From positions 1,736,001 through 1,800,000 of the forward strand of contig OZ345370.1 in NCBI GenBank assembly GCA_977006965.1: DNA of 64,000 bases, read 5' to 3'. Source of the DNA: Phymatolithon calcareum. Taxonomy: Eukaryota > Rhodophyta > Florideophyceae > Hapalidiales. Both the position numbers and the translations under genes were made by a program. Positions 10,073 through 20,568 of the stretch are shown here, piece after piece (within the stretch, counting starts at the first letter, position 1; each line of letters begins with the position of its first letter). The notes beneath the pieces are model-generated. The model was not told the origin of the DNA. It saw nothing but the letters and a program-made list of their open reading frames with translations, and did no database searches.

Positions 10073-12023
10073 CGTTGGGTTCATTATGGGTACTTTGCAA
10101 AATCAGAGAGTTTCAATTTTTTTCTGAAATCAGAGAAAATACCAGTATCATAGTAATTTAAGGCGAATTTCCAAATCCAAATCATGGGAACCAGATGTTC
10201 AGCACTGGAGGCGCAAAAATGAAGATTTAACTCCACGTGGATTTTCCTGCGAACCCAGTCAGAGTATGGCATGAACTGAAGTTTTGAGGATGTGGCTGGC
10301 TGGAGTTAAGAGAACCCTGTTGGCGTGCAGAAAGGTGAAGGTTTTGAGACTCCATACGTCAGTTCTGTTGGAGGAGTTTAGGCGAGACACTGCAGCGGAG
10401 CTTAAAGGTTTCTGTGGCAGGAGCATCCTCTGATATCGTAGTGCAGTTGAGAGGACGGCACCTGAAAGTTGCACCTAGAACAGCAGATAGACTGCACTGC
10501 GTGGAGTAATGCAGGAAACACAAAGCAGAGAAAATCTTCCGTGATGGGAAAGTTGGAATAAATCTGCGTGAACGTTATTGGAACGGCGAAGCACACAAAA
10601 GTTTATTATATTAACAAATTACCATCTTAAGCGATCAGTTTTGCTACGGCGTAAGATGGGGGTGCATAACTCAAAACAGTATCAGTATTACGACGTGAAG
10701 CAGGTAATTTTGCATGTTCTCATCAAGTTAGCTCGCTCAGTGGAGCCGACAAGAACATGGCATGTATTAGGCTATATTGTCAATCGGCGAGAGGCTACCG
10801 CGATTGGCATACAATGCACGGAACGGAAAATTGACGACTTGCAAAGGATGACCTGTTGGAAAAATAGAGCTAAGAGAACGTTGAACGAGTAAACGTTGTG
10901 CAAACATGGCTTATGATACCGACGATGTCCAACTTCTTCAGGTAGTTTGCCTACTCGTCCCTTCGCCGAGATTGTGTATCCAGTTCAATGCATTCCGAAT
11001 ATTTGTACGAGATCCCAAATAGGGCGTCCTGGGCAAGACCAACCTGAGGCACTATAAAAAGTCTCTTGTAAGATCGCAATGCACTTCGGAACAGTATGGG
11101 AAACGTCGTGGAAATACACATGATGATCGACATGAGCAACAGGCATTTTTTGTTAGAGTGCAAGATAGTGTTGAACCGCGAAGCAAGGATTGAATGGAAA
11201 TAGACATACCCAGGCTGTGTCAGTCGTAGTCTAAGTATCAAATAATCTTGGATCAAGGACACGCATGGAGTTAAAGCACAATGCAAAGTCTCATGTAAGA
11301 TCGAAATGTGTCGTGGAAATACATATGATGATAGACATGTGCAACAGGGACCTACGAAGGTACTGGCTCGGACGCATTCTTAGAATGCATGAGAACGCCT
11401 GGTCCGATATCGACGTTTTTCAAGACCGTGCAGTAGGTCATCCGGTAGTTTTTTGGAGCCATTGTCTCTTATCAGGGGCCTTGAACCTGTGTGGTTGTTG
11501 GACAGGACCGTCAGCGCACAATAAAATTGATGATAAAACAAATTCTTCGGCTTGCTCACGTGTCAAAGTGTTTATTTCGTGCTCCCGTGCTATGAACGCG
11601 GACACGAGATAAAATACCAAGTTGACTCGATCACACTTGCACGTGTACGGCGCTGCGGTCGCATCGATTTGTTTGCATTACATGCGGCTGAGCTGCAGGA
11701 GGCTATAGTACTAACTCTCCGATACGCCTTAATCTTCAGCTAGCCAGATCCTTATCACATCACTTTAGCGCATCCAAAAGACTTTGACTAATATTTTCTT
11801 CCTGCTTCGCAGTAGAACTCCGGCCGGTGTCAATTCTGAGTTCATGAACCTACAGTTTCAAGGCACCGTTGAATGAAGAAAATAAACTCCGGTCAGAACT
11901 GCATTATGATGACCTCTGAAACTATAAAACAGAAGTTTTGAAACTGCTGCTGACAAAGTATAACCCAAAAACTCTCGTGATAGAGTTTGAAAACTCCTCA
12001 TCATAGCAAAATTTTGCGCCCCC
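10073..12023. other. No gene identified; contains an imperfect direct repeat
   Basis: No frame with a recognisable domain. A segment at 11066-11150 is repeated at 11284-11352 with a roughly 20-bp deletion (shared core GTCGTGGAAATACA then ATGATGAT.GACATG.GCAACAGG). Confidence 0.4.
11066..11352. repeat. Imperfect direct duplication (about 70-85 bp units)
   Basis: Units at 11066-11150 and 11284-11352 share most bases; the second lacks about 20 bp between the TAAGATCG.AATG and CGTGGAAATACA blocks. No coding function seen. Confidence 0.55.
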
Positions 12024-12963
12024 AGTGAGCCAATTTATACTTAGCGTACGCAAAAATTCCCGATGACACGAGGGAGAAGAGTGCCGGTACTCCTATCATA
12101 GTTGTACAGTACTACCTGCTCTCTCTTGTATGCGTATGATCACATATATGTACGGTCAAACCAGTGGAACTACAAAATCTGTAACTGAGAAAAATATAAT
12201 ACAGTAGGCCCCTTCTAACTGCAACGCTTCGGGACAGGTAGTTGGATTCCAGTTGAAAGGGGATTTCAGTCCGAGAGGGCGTATCATAGCATGAATGTTC
12301 AGCCGATTTACAGAAAACTTATAGCAATTTGACACGTTTATCACATCGTTCAGAGATTCGCATCGCCTACAGAGCCATAATCTCATCTCCACATATCAGG
12401 GCCGTTCCATACTGCGCCCACGTCCATGTGCCATGTGCCGACTATGATAGACATTGGTAGCAGATGTTTGCGCATTCCATACCGCACATATGTTATGTGT
12501 CGCCACACGTTGCAAATTAAAGAGCTGTTTGGCGGGAAAGTTATTTTCCAGCCGTATGCAATCCATCTCACATCCTCTTGCTACTTCGGTGCCTATCCCA
12601 CAAATTCAACGGACTGCTCTCAGGAACGCGCCCCATCGCGCACAATGGGCTCGACCCTCGACACTGTCCTGCCTATCGAGTATACCTCCCAGCCCGACCC
12701 AATTCCCTCAAACAACCGGCAAACGCTAACTCGCACCGATGAATCCACTCCGCGCGAACTCGACCACCCAACTCAAGCAACCACACAAGAGCCGGTGACA
12801 CCTGTGGCGGTGGCTTCTGTGGCGCCGACATTGGAAGCACTTGCTACAGCTGCGAAGTCGGATGTCCAGGAACGTGACTCACTAACAGTACCGAAAATCG
12901 CGAATAGCGTTGAGGTACCTCTGAAACTGGCCAGCATTGGTGGAGATGTCGCGGGTTTGTCTC

Positions 12964-13317
12964 TTAGCACAGCATTTCAACCAACATTCTTACAGAGCCA
13001 TGAATGTCCAACGCCGCGAGCATAGGACCGCCATTGGACAAGAGCAAACCGAATGTAGCCCGAGACATTTGTAAAGTTCTCTCAAATTGCCTGCTGTCGA
13101 GGTGCAGAGCGGCATCATCGACAGAAGCTCTGTATCGCCTCACAGAGCCTCTTCTCGGACGTGAAGCGGACACAGCTTCACTAGGCATAGATTCAACCTG
13201 CCAAGATGCGACGGTGAGCATCATCGCAGTGTTTACGAGCACAAGCAGGAATCGTTTGCGACGCACTAGCTTTTCATGTGTCATTGTTTTCCGAACTTGA
13301 TCGGGATAGCCCGCCAT
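12964..13317 (-). pseudogene. Possible Harbinger-like transposase N-terminal fragment
   Basis: Leftward frame of 117 codons. It holds a segment of the form Arg-x-Phe-x-Arg-x-x-x-Met-Ser-Arg-x-Thr-Phe-x-x-Leu-Leu followed by Gly-Pro-Met-Leu, which resembles the region upstream of the DDE domain in PIF/Harbinger transposases. It begins with a hydrophobic stretch followed by an Arg/Ser-rich segment. No DDE residues follow. It lies inside the pogo-like element. The call is tentative. Confidence 0.35.
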
Positions 13318-13685
13318 ATTGAAATGGAATGTAGTTGATCGGAATTTCTCTTTCTGAGATGTGCTCTTCTTTAATATTTTATAATGGCGTTAGCTTTTTG
13401 CATTCATCGAGGCTAACGATAGCTTAACAGGGCGAAATTTGTTTGCTAATCAGCGATTTATTGTAACGAGAAAAAGTTGAGTATGAGTTTTCTCTCTCTT
13501 GTATGGACGAAATGTCTCGTACCTAGCTGCAGATTGATGTTAAGTAATACTCTTTCACGCTGAACCGAAGGAAATTTCAAAAATTATCCGAAATTGACAG
13601 TCTCTTCCCGCGAAACGTGGCACATTCCCGCAGCGCAGATCTACGGAGCTTCTGAAACGTGTGCCGAGAGCTTCGGAGCATGGGC

Positions 13686-13694
13686 GTGGGCGAG
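13686..13694 (+). repeat. 9-bp target-site duplication, left
   Basis: GTGGGCGAG, identical to 16219-16227 on the other side of the foldback element. Confidence 0.8.
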
Positions 13695-13859
13695 AGGCAA
13701 CCTTAACCATCAGCCAAAATCGCCGCGCCGTGCGAACACTGGGGGCCTTCTGGTCGACACCGGTCGCGACCAGAGGTCTCAGTTTAATTTTGACACGTGG
13801 AAAAACGAGGCCGGCTGGCTTGCCTCGGCCGCCCAAATATCATAAAGCACATGCGTCCT

Positions 13860-14375
13860 GCCTGCACACCTACCCGCCCGCCGCCCACCGCCTGCCGCCG
13901 GATCGCAATCTTTCCCGCCTGCGCTTGTCTGCCTGCAAACGTGCCCGCCTGCCTCCCTATCGAAATCGTGCCCGTCTGCGCTTGTCTGCGAGCAAACCTA
14001 CCCGCCCGCCGCCGGATTGAAATCGTGCCTGCCTGCGCTTGTCTGCCTACACTTCTACCCGCCCACTGCCCTATCGAAACCGTGCCTGTCTGGACTTGTT
14101 TACTTGTTCGCCCGCCTGCTGCCCGCGCTTGTCTGCCTGTCAACCTATCCGCTTGCCCCTCTATCTCAATCGTGCCTGCCTGCTTGTCTGCGCTTGTCTG
14201 CCTGCACATAGACCGGCCCACTGCCCTATCGAAATCGTGCCCGCCTGCGCTTCTTCGCGAGCAAACCTACCCGCCCGCCGCCGGATCGCAATCGTGCCCG
14301 CATGTGCTTGTCTGCTCGTCCGCACGCCTGCTGATCTGCACTTTTCTGTTCGTACGCCCGCCTGCCTATGCTTTT
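13860..14375 (+). repeat. 57-bp minisatellite in left arm
   Basis: The phrase GCGCTTGTCTGC recurs at 13921, 13978 and 14035, and a variant at 14092, a 57-bp period. The array degenerates to the right. Because 57 is a multiple of three, long repetitive frames appear on both strands; these are by-products and not proteins. Confidence 0.8.
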
Positions 14376-14697
14376 CCGCCTGCCGGGCTTCCCCGAAAAA
14401 AGCGGTCTTGTTCGACCGTCCGCCCCTCGTCCCACAAAAAATAGTTGCTTTGCTCGGCCGCCCGCCCCTCGCCACACAAAAGTCTGCCTTGATCGGCTCT
14501 CCGTCCACAGCCCCACGAAAAACATTCTGCATTGCTTTCTCGCCCGCTCCCGCCCACAAAACCAAGATGCCTCCGGACCTATCCGCCGCCGCTCGTCTGC
14601 CCGTTTTTGTTTGTGTGTTTATCGAAAGGATGTTGTAGAAGGGTAGGCTTGTTAAAACGTTCTGAGTTTATATTCATCCAACAGTGTAGTACGGTAT

Positions 14698-15634
14698 CTA
14701 GACAGTAGGGTAGATTCCCGAGTTCCTCCTCGTCTGAATAGTAAACCTCAGGTCTTTGTCTATAACCGTAACACGTTTCGCATGGATCGCCGCGCGGTTC
14801 GAATCGTGAAAGAACTGCACGACGTCCATTTCCGACGCTTCCTGAAGCGCGAGAAAAGCGTCTTTTTTGAAACGGAAGTCTAGTCTTCGCAGAAATGATA
14901 TCTCACTTTCCGTCAAAATAGAGCATGAGAGAAAAAGCCATAAGCATGTGAACAGATTCTCGTCCACACTACTTCCTTCCTCAATATGAAGCTGGCAGAA
15001 AGCAAAATCAATAGCAGATTCATGAATGGAAAGTAAATTTGATAGAACTTCAGACCCTTTTTCGCGGTCAGGCATTCCGTTCAAAACATTCTCCCCGTAG
15101 AACACTTTTGGGTTTATACCATCCGGATCGTACGCGGAGGAGAGATTAGCGAAGCCAAATATACCATTCATGATTGCCGAAAAGCTCTCATCAATCTCGA
15201 AGGGAGGATTTGTTTCAAGAATTTGGAAGAAGGCCGAAGTTTCGGTGCAATTAGAACGAAAGCAGTTGACCATTTCAGTATATACAACTCTTAAATACGG
15301 ACGTACAATAAGTGGGGAAAATAATAAAAACAGTGTAGCATTACAGTAAAAAGTGATTTTGAATTCGACCGTTTCGCAGCGAGAAACGATCGAAAACGAG
15401 CTCAGAATTTTCAGCGAAAATATAATTGTCAAAAAGGAATTTTACTGCGATAACGTCGATTTTGTTTTTACTGTGGTACGCGAAACAACTTGCGGCACCA
15501 AGAAAAGCGTTCTTATGGAAGCTGGGATGGAAAGCTATATTCTCGTCTAGCGGACATACTACATTGTGCAGAGGCTGGACTAAAACATTAACTCGAAACG
15601 GTTCATAAAAAGACCTATCTACTAAAAAGAGCAT
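14698..15634 (-). CDS. Internal (cargo) gene of the foldback element, unrecognised
   Basis: Two overlapping leftward frames. The upstream one (15634-15341, 97 codons) and the downstream one (15432-14698, 244 codons, first ATG near 15274) are in different frames, so they need either one frameshift or a short intron in the overlap near 15340-15430. The downstream protein is acidic, with Phe- and Leu-rich segments and no signal peptide or zinc-finger pattern. Its base composition is clearly lower in GC than the arms that flank it. I do not recognise the product. By position it could be the element's transposase, by analogy with NOF in Drosophila foldback elements, or captured host DNA. Neither is shown by motifs. 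Confidence 0.4.
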
Positions 15635-15779
15635 ATCACTAGCGATACAGAGGTACCAGGGCAGGCAACGGGCAAGGCAGTCTTAGTGGAGCGGGGATGG
15701 GCGGGAAAGCAAGGCGGAATTTTTTTTGCGCGGCGGAGGGCAGACGACCGAACGAGGAACATTTTTTTGGGGGCAGATG

Positions 15780-16060
15780 GACAAGCGCAGGCAGATGTAC
15801 AAGCAAAGACCGGCGTGTATGCGGACAAGCGGGCAGGAGGGCGGACAAGAAGACAAGCGACAGTCAAGCGCAGGCGGGCAGGAACAGATGGGCAGCCGGG
15901 CGGACAAGCAGAGAAGCGCAAGCGGGGAGGCGGAGAGGCGAGCGAGCAAGCAGACGAGCGCAGGCGGGCACGATTGCTATCGGACGACGGACGGGCAGGT
16001 GTGCAGGCGATCCGGCGGCCGGCGGTGGGCGGCGAACGGGTAGGTGGGCAGCCAGGACGC
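15780..16060 (-). repeat. Minisatellite in right arm (inverted relative to left arm)
   Basis: The reverse complement shows the same CTTGTCTGCC / CGCCCGCC units as the left arm, but a shorter and more divergent array. Confidence 0.7.
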
Positions 16061-16218
16061 ATATGATTTATGACATTTTGGCGGCCGGCGCAAGCCCGCC
16101 GGCCTCGTTTTTCCATGTGTCAAACATAAAGTAGGGCCTGTGGTCGGGACCGGTGTGGACCAGAAGGCCCCCAGTGTACGCACGGCGCGGCGATTTTGGC
16201 TGATGGTTAAGGTTGCCT

Positions 16219-16227
16219 GTGGGCGAG
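16219..16227 (+). repeat. 9-bp target-site duplication, right
   Basis: GTGGGCGAG, identical to 13686-13694. Confidence 0.8.
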
Positions 16228-16250
16228 AATGAGAAAATGCGCCGTGATTA

Positions 16251-16680
16251 TCATATCTCCGCCAAATGGCCAATCACTGCGAAGCTGTTTTCATATTCGG
16301 CACATGGCACATGAGCATGGGCGCGGTATGTAACGGCCCTCAGTGATCCTCCTTGTGGCCTGCGCAAATTTTTTACTTTGTTTGCCAGCTCCATGAGTCG
16401 CGCGCCTTTCATTTTGATAATGCCATGAGTGATAGCCTGGCCCCGGCAGTACATATCGCACACCCATTGTGCTAGTGCATTGTCCAGTGGCTCAAACGTG
16501 ATAGTGCTTTTCTGTTTCTGGAATTCAGACTCGTCGGCTGCACGAATAGCATTCTTCTTCAGAGACAACCCTTCTCCTTGATTTGTTGTCACACTCATCT
16601 AGACTGCGTTTCTTCTCGGCGATGGTGAGGACGTTTACGGACTTACCCATCTGCGGTGACGAAAAGAATGGTTCGTGAGA
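16251..16680 (-). pseudogene. pogo/Tigger transposase N-terminal relic (CENP-B type HTH)
   Basis: Read leftward, the frame starting near 16672 encodes MGKSVNVLTIAEKKRSLDE, like the first helix-turn-helix (CENPB_N) of pogo/Tigger transposases. After a frameshift, the frame at 16598-16251 encodes PLDNALAQWVCDMYCRGQAI and the following helix residues, the hallmark of the second CENP-B-type HTH. The DDE region expected further left is missing, because the foldback element sits immediately downstream and no continuation was recognised. It supports assigning the TA-flanked element to the pogo group. Confidence 0.65.
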
Positions 16681-17216
16681 TGAAACAAGATAGATCAAGC
16701 ATGATGTACTGATGCGAACAGTGAAACGCACCACTAAAATTTTAACGAAAATGTGGGTCTTCAATTTGAGATTGCAGTTCGCAGTCTTGCAGAGCACCTC
16801 AAAATTTAGATATTTTAAGGGCGACTTTGGGTCGGGAAAGGCACTCCGATTGCAGATCTGCAGAGATTTCAGTTACAAGGGTTGCAGTTAGAAGGGGTTG
16901 ACTGTACTGCAACCGGACTGCTTTTCCCGATCGAAATAGGGCCAGAAAATATACAAATGTTAGGGTGACGTACAAAATCGACAACTGCAATCCTCTCAAC
17001 TTGGGGAATTTATTTTTCGCTTATTTTTGAGAGTAACTTTCACATGACCGGTTGTCGTTGCCTTCACAAAACTTTGCACCTGTTCGATCCTGCTAAATAT
17101 CTCAGAAACATTTTAACTTTTTTCGCCACGGAAATGCGCAAACCAGAAAACTAAGTCTCCATTGCCAAGTAGAAACGTATTCTGGATGAATTCGATAGCT
17201 GACGTGTCCACTTGCG

Positions 17217-17258
17217 GTAAGCTATATGTGAAGTGTGGACACTTCACAAATAGCTTAC
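17217..17258. repeat. 42-bp hairpin private to copy 1 of the dispersed repeat
   Basis: 20-bp arms 17217-17236 and 17239-17258 with a 2-bp loop and one mismatch (left arm GTAAGCTATATGTGAAGTGT). Copy 2 near 38268-38290 has only the left arm, so the second arm arose as a local inverted duplication in this copy. Confidence 0.8.
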
Positions 17259-17679
17259 AGCTCTGGTGTCGGCGAACTTTGACGTTGAGGCCTTCAAAAC
17301 TCAAAGCTTACAATTTCTCCCAGTGTATTGTACAGTACAGTGCATATACCTGAATGTCGAAGTCTTTTCAGAAATCGAACTTACCGTCAAAAACTTGGAA
17401 GCAGAATTTTCGAATAAGTTCGATATTTTGGGCAGCTCTCTGATCTTGCCAAATTTACGCGAAGTTATTCAGGCTCTGAGGAGTAGCCCCTGTCTGTTGT
17501 GGTGGAACTTCTCTGATAATGTAGTAGAAGTGCAAAGACTTGTAGAGATATTTTATAAGTAGGAGAAGCTCATGACTGGCACGCATGTAGCCGGCGTGAG
17601 AGCTTGACCTGTTAAGGTACCGGGAACTAGAAAAACGTTCACATGTCTATCAGGCCGTGGACCTCAAAATCTAGGTCAC

Positions 17680-17890
17680 TTTCAAAGTTATTTACATGTT
17701 GCGTATTTTAGTGGATATTCCAGGAGCTCAATCTATCAAAGCGATCTTAGCCACAGGCACAATCAGTATGGCAAGCAATGACATTGTTGCCGCATTATTC
17801 GAGGAGATTTTGAAAAGCTCGAGTATACGGCCCTTGACGTCGTGTGCACGGCTGGAACCCGTTGTTATTTCAGGGCTTCTGCAATCAACC
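17680..17890 (+). pseudogene. Captured 3' fragment of an Ataxin-2-like gene (copy 1)
   Basis: Aligns with the cleaner copy at 38725-38930, which in turn matches the C-terminal coding end of the Ataxin-2-like gene at 49277-53047. Shared blocks include TCAAAGT.ATTTACATG, CAGTATGGCAAGCA and TTGAAAAGCTCGAG. It is more diverged than copy 2 and has no open Ataxin-2 frame. Confidence 0.6.
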
Positions 17891-18419
17891 TTGCACGATG
17901 CCACGCGAGCATGCCGTTCTATCGTAATATTGGTTTGCCAAACAGAGGAACGGACGAGATGATGCTCAGATTCTGAAACACAGCCGTACTTTCCCCAATT
18001 GTTTTCTCTCGAAGTCCTCAATCAAAGGTCAGATTTTGTATACACAGCAGAACAACTCAGCACAGACCGTAACAAACAAGGATGTCACCTTCTTGTGTTA
18101 CTCATTGCTTCTCTTGGTAATACATGCGAGCAAGAAACTTCAGCTGCAGGGATCGTCCTAAATCAATTTATTCCTATAAATTGTAATTTTCTATTTATTG
18201 TACAGCGGTTGAGCTATTCTAATGCGAATTGGAGCATAGTTTCCAATGAAAATGAAAATCGGAGAAGCCTCATTTGCTTTTAGCTGGCTGTGACATATGA
18301 ACAAAAGTGGTAAAACTGTGTTGAGTCAAATATAGCTCGCAGAATCCTAATTTCAATTGGTATTGCCAGAAGTGTCGCAATTGCAATTTCTAATGCTTGC
18401 GAGAAATCCTACTGCTACT

Positions 18420-18832
18420 TTTCGTGCAAAGCCCTATGGAGGGCTTGCCGATCGGGGTGTTCGGGACCCCCATTCCGCGGTAGCACGACATAGCGAAGTC
18501 GGACGCGCGTTGTAGTTCGGGCTTGTAGGACCGCACGCGCGCACAACGGAGGGAGGCGGTCAAGAGAGAGTAATAGAAAAGGAAGAGAAACAAGCAAAAG
18601 AAAAAGGTACGGGTGTTATCGGTCGGCTTGGGTTGCGTAACGGTAATGGCGACGAACTGACCCGGACTCGGGATCATGCAACGTCGGAACTGGAATCGCA
18701 GAGCCCGAAAACCTCCTTGGTCCCTCTCATCCACCGACGGTCACTACGACTGTAAGAACAGTGGCATACAGTAGAATTCTTACAGAAGGGGAAAAAGCAG
18801 CGGGCAACTGGATCACGGAGCATTGCACCACA
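18420..18832 (-). repeat. 3' LTR of the gypsy element
   Basis: Matches 27488-27899. The inner boundary begins TGTGGTGCAATG in element sense, next to the polypurine tract. The outer end reads TTTCG where the other LTR has TGTCG, so the terminal dinucleotide is mutated here. Confidence 0.88.
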
Positions 18833-18846
18833 CGGTCCCCTCCTCA
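18833..18846 (-). promoter_or_regulatory. Polypurine tract
   Basis: In element sense GAGGAGGGGACCG lies directly upstream of the 3' LTR start, the expected primer for plus-strand DNA synthesis. Confidence 0.7.
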
Positions 18847-19353
18847 AAGGGCGAACAGGGTGAGCCTCATATTACATGAGGAATTATACGGTCCATATTT
18901 AGCTTCCGGGGTTGGAACGATGGCCCTTGCGTGACCGTGGATCGTCCGGAATCCTCAATTGCAAGTCCGTTTACGGAAAGTGAAAAATCGACCGCGCCCC
19001 ACGGGAGAACCCCTTAAACCAGCCCAAAACACGGGAAAATAGCGCGTGAAACCTTTTGCACAATGTCCCCCGTCCACTTTTGGTGCCGGTGCAAACGTGT
19101 AGATATTTCTGGCACATTTTCCCTCTTCCCGAACTCGGGGCGGCCCTCACGCTTGATCTTGAACAATTTTTTCCGCCGTGCACGGGGACCGGGATGGACT
19201 AAAATCTCGGGCTTGTTCCCGGCCTGACAGCGAACAACACTAGCGAACCCCCCGAAGCGTGGGCGACATGGACCGAACTGAGCAGGACAAATTCGACCGC
19301 ATCACCTGAGCTGTACCTGGTTTCTGCCTCTCGGTTTGGCTAACTTGCGCCTT
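18847..19353. other. Non-coding part of the gypsy 3' region
   Basis: No domain recognised on either strand. A short rightward frame MDRTEQDKFDRIT (from 19268) ends just before the opposite-strand ORF opens, and may be its displaced N-terminus. Confidence 0.35.
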
Positions 19354-20343
19354 ATGCCAACGTACGTTAATGACAGTGGTTATCTGCCGTGCGGCACCCA
19401 CATCAACTCAGCTGAAAGCTGGGACTGGAGGGCCCGCGTGGCGGTCCCCCGTGAATGTCTGAAAATCAGTCGTACATCCGCGACCAAGGCACAGTTGACG
19501 CGGGAGCGCACAAAGTGCTTGAAGGCCGTTGGAGTGCGCGTCATGGCGTCCCAGTACCAGCGTCTGGTGCCAAGAGTGACGCCACCATTTGACACCTGGG
19601 CAGTAGGCGAGGATGTTGAGTACCCATACTGCGAGCCTCTCGCTCGGTTTTCGCCCAACGATTGGTTTGCACTCGGGGAGGATTGGGACGGGGTGCCCTT
19701 CGCGAGCAACTCGGTTTTGTCTCTAGAGCAACGGTCCCTTCCGCCCCGTTTTCGGGATATGGCGAAGAGTGATGGGCCAGATGGACTATATGATACCTGA
19801 GGTCCGGACGAGCGCAAGTGGCGCAGTAAAACCGGGCATTTTATCCTGAGGCATTGTCTTGAAGTCGGGAATCTCGAGCACGACCAGTTCGGGGGTAGGT
19901 TTGTTCCTCTTCCAGTATGGTGGAGCTTCATAGAGGTATCGCACGGTGTTTACGCGTTACTCGGTCCGGTTTATAGTTTCCCGGCGTCGGCGTTCTGGCC
20001 TGTCGTTGCTACGGAGTTCGCAGTTAATGTCTCCGCCTGGCTGATTTGGGAGACGTACGATCGGTGGAGGCTGTGGAAGTTGCCCGCCAATCTAATATCA
20101 GCCATCAACCGCCTGGACCTTGGCGACATGCTGAACGGGCATGACAACGTCGCGGAGTTCCGCCGTCTGCTCTGGAATATTTCGTCCCATGATTGGGAAT
20201 CAGTTCCGATGACACAGTCCCTCCGTCTGGGTCGAATGTCTGTCCTGGATTATTCCGGCGGGCGCACAGAATACGCCCTCTACGGAGATTTCGTGTACTA
20301 CTATCCCTTCGAATGCGAAATCTTGACGTTGGAGAAGCTGTGA
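19354..20343 (+). CDS. Antisense ORF in the 3' region of the gypsy element (one internal stop)
   Basis: The rightward frame opens at 19282, with the first ATG at 19354, and ends with TGA at 20341-20343. A single in-frame TGA at 19798-19800 interrupts it. The reading is about 330 residues, rich in Trp, Tyr and acidic residues, without the low-complexity look of a chance frame. It contains blocks such as FSPNDWFALGEDWDG and, after the stop, LPANLISAINRLDLGDML. It is opposite to gag-pol and lies between the chromodomain and the 3' LTR. Several plant Ty3/gypsy lineages (Tat/Ogre group) carry extra antisense ORFs in this position, but that is analogy only; no domain is recognised. The product is unknown, and envelope-like features (signal peptide, C-terminal membrane anchor) are not evident. 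Confidence 0.5.
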
Positions 20344-20568
20344 AAGTGTAATCCGACGCAGGCACCTCCAGTACACCAAGTGGAGCGCACTGAGTCGGAC
20401 GCCGCCGCGCTCCGAGATTTGGTGCTTAGCCAGTGAATCTTTTCCAGAAGCCGGGAACTACGAACACCGATAAGATCTCGTTGTGAGCCTTCGAATCGCT
20501 AGCTGCGAAAAAACGACTGCATTGCTTGGACGCCTTCCCTTCTGCCGTATATGATAGAATTTAGGTGT

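Larger units (their letters stand above)
13695..16218. mobile_element. Foldback / Mutator-like element with minisatellite arms and a cargo ORF
   Basis: Long inverted repeats start exactly at 13695 and end at 16218: both outer ends read AGGCAACCTTAACCATCAGC inward and stay closely similar for over 150 bp. Flanks are a perfect 9-bp direct repeat, the duplication length typical of Mutator-like and foldback elements. Further in, both arms become a GC-rich tandem array with a 57-bp period. The left arm is about 940 bp and the right about 560 bp. Between them, 14.65-15.65 kb is AT-richer and holds a leftward frame of unknown function. This layout resembles Drosophila FB elements, whose arms are tandem repeats and which can carry an internal gene. 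No recognisable transposase catalytic motif was seen. Confidence 0.75.
12202..16904 (-). mobile_element. pogo/Tigger-like (Tc1/mariner superfamily) element with TA target duplication
   Basis: The ends are about 25-bp inverted repeats: CAGTAGGCCCCTTCTAACTG at the left, and CAGTCAACCCCTTCTAACTG as the reverse complement of the right end. TA flanks both ends (12200-12201 and 16905-16906). Removing the element joins the two halves of the dispersed repeat where the empty copy near 37955 reads CTGTAACCGG, so insertion into a TA is directly supported. Near the right end a leftward relic encodes a CENP-B-type DNA-binding region, as expected for pogo/Tigger transposases. The DDE part was not found. 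The interior is largely replaced by a Harbinger-like fragment and a foldback element. Confidence 0.8.

Noticed and set aside
6078-10080. 8-bp target duplication for the large hAT element
   Set aside because: TCTGCAGT and CGTTGGGT share only three positions, and shifting the boundary by a few bases does not help.
13661-14638. Several long rightward and leftward frames (up to 215 codons) with Pro/Arg/Ala/Cys-rich products
   Set aside because: They are the 57-bp minisatellite read in different phases. A period divisible by three keeps all frames open, and the composition is purely that of the repeat.
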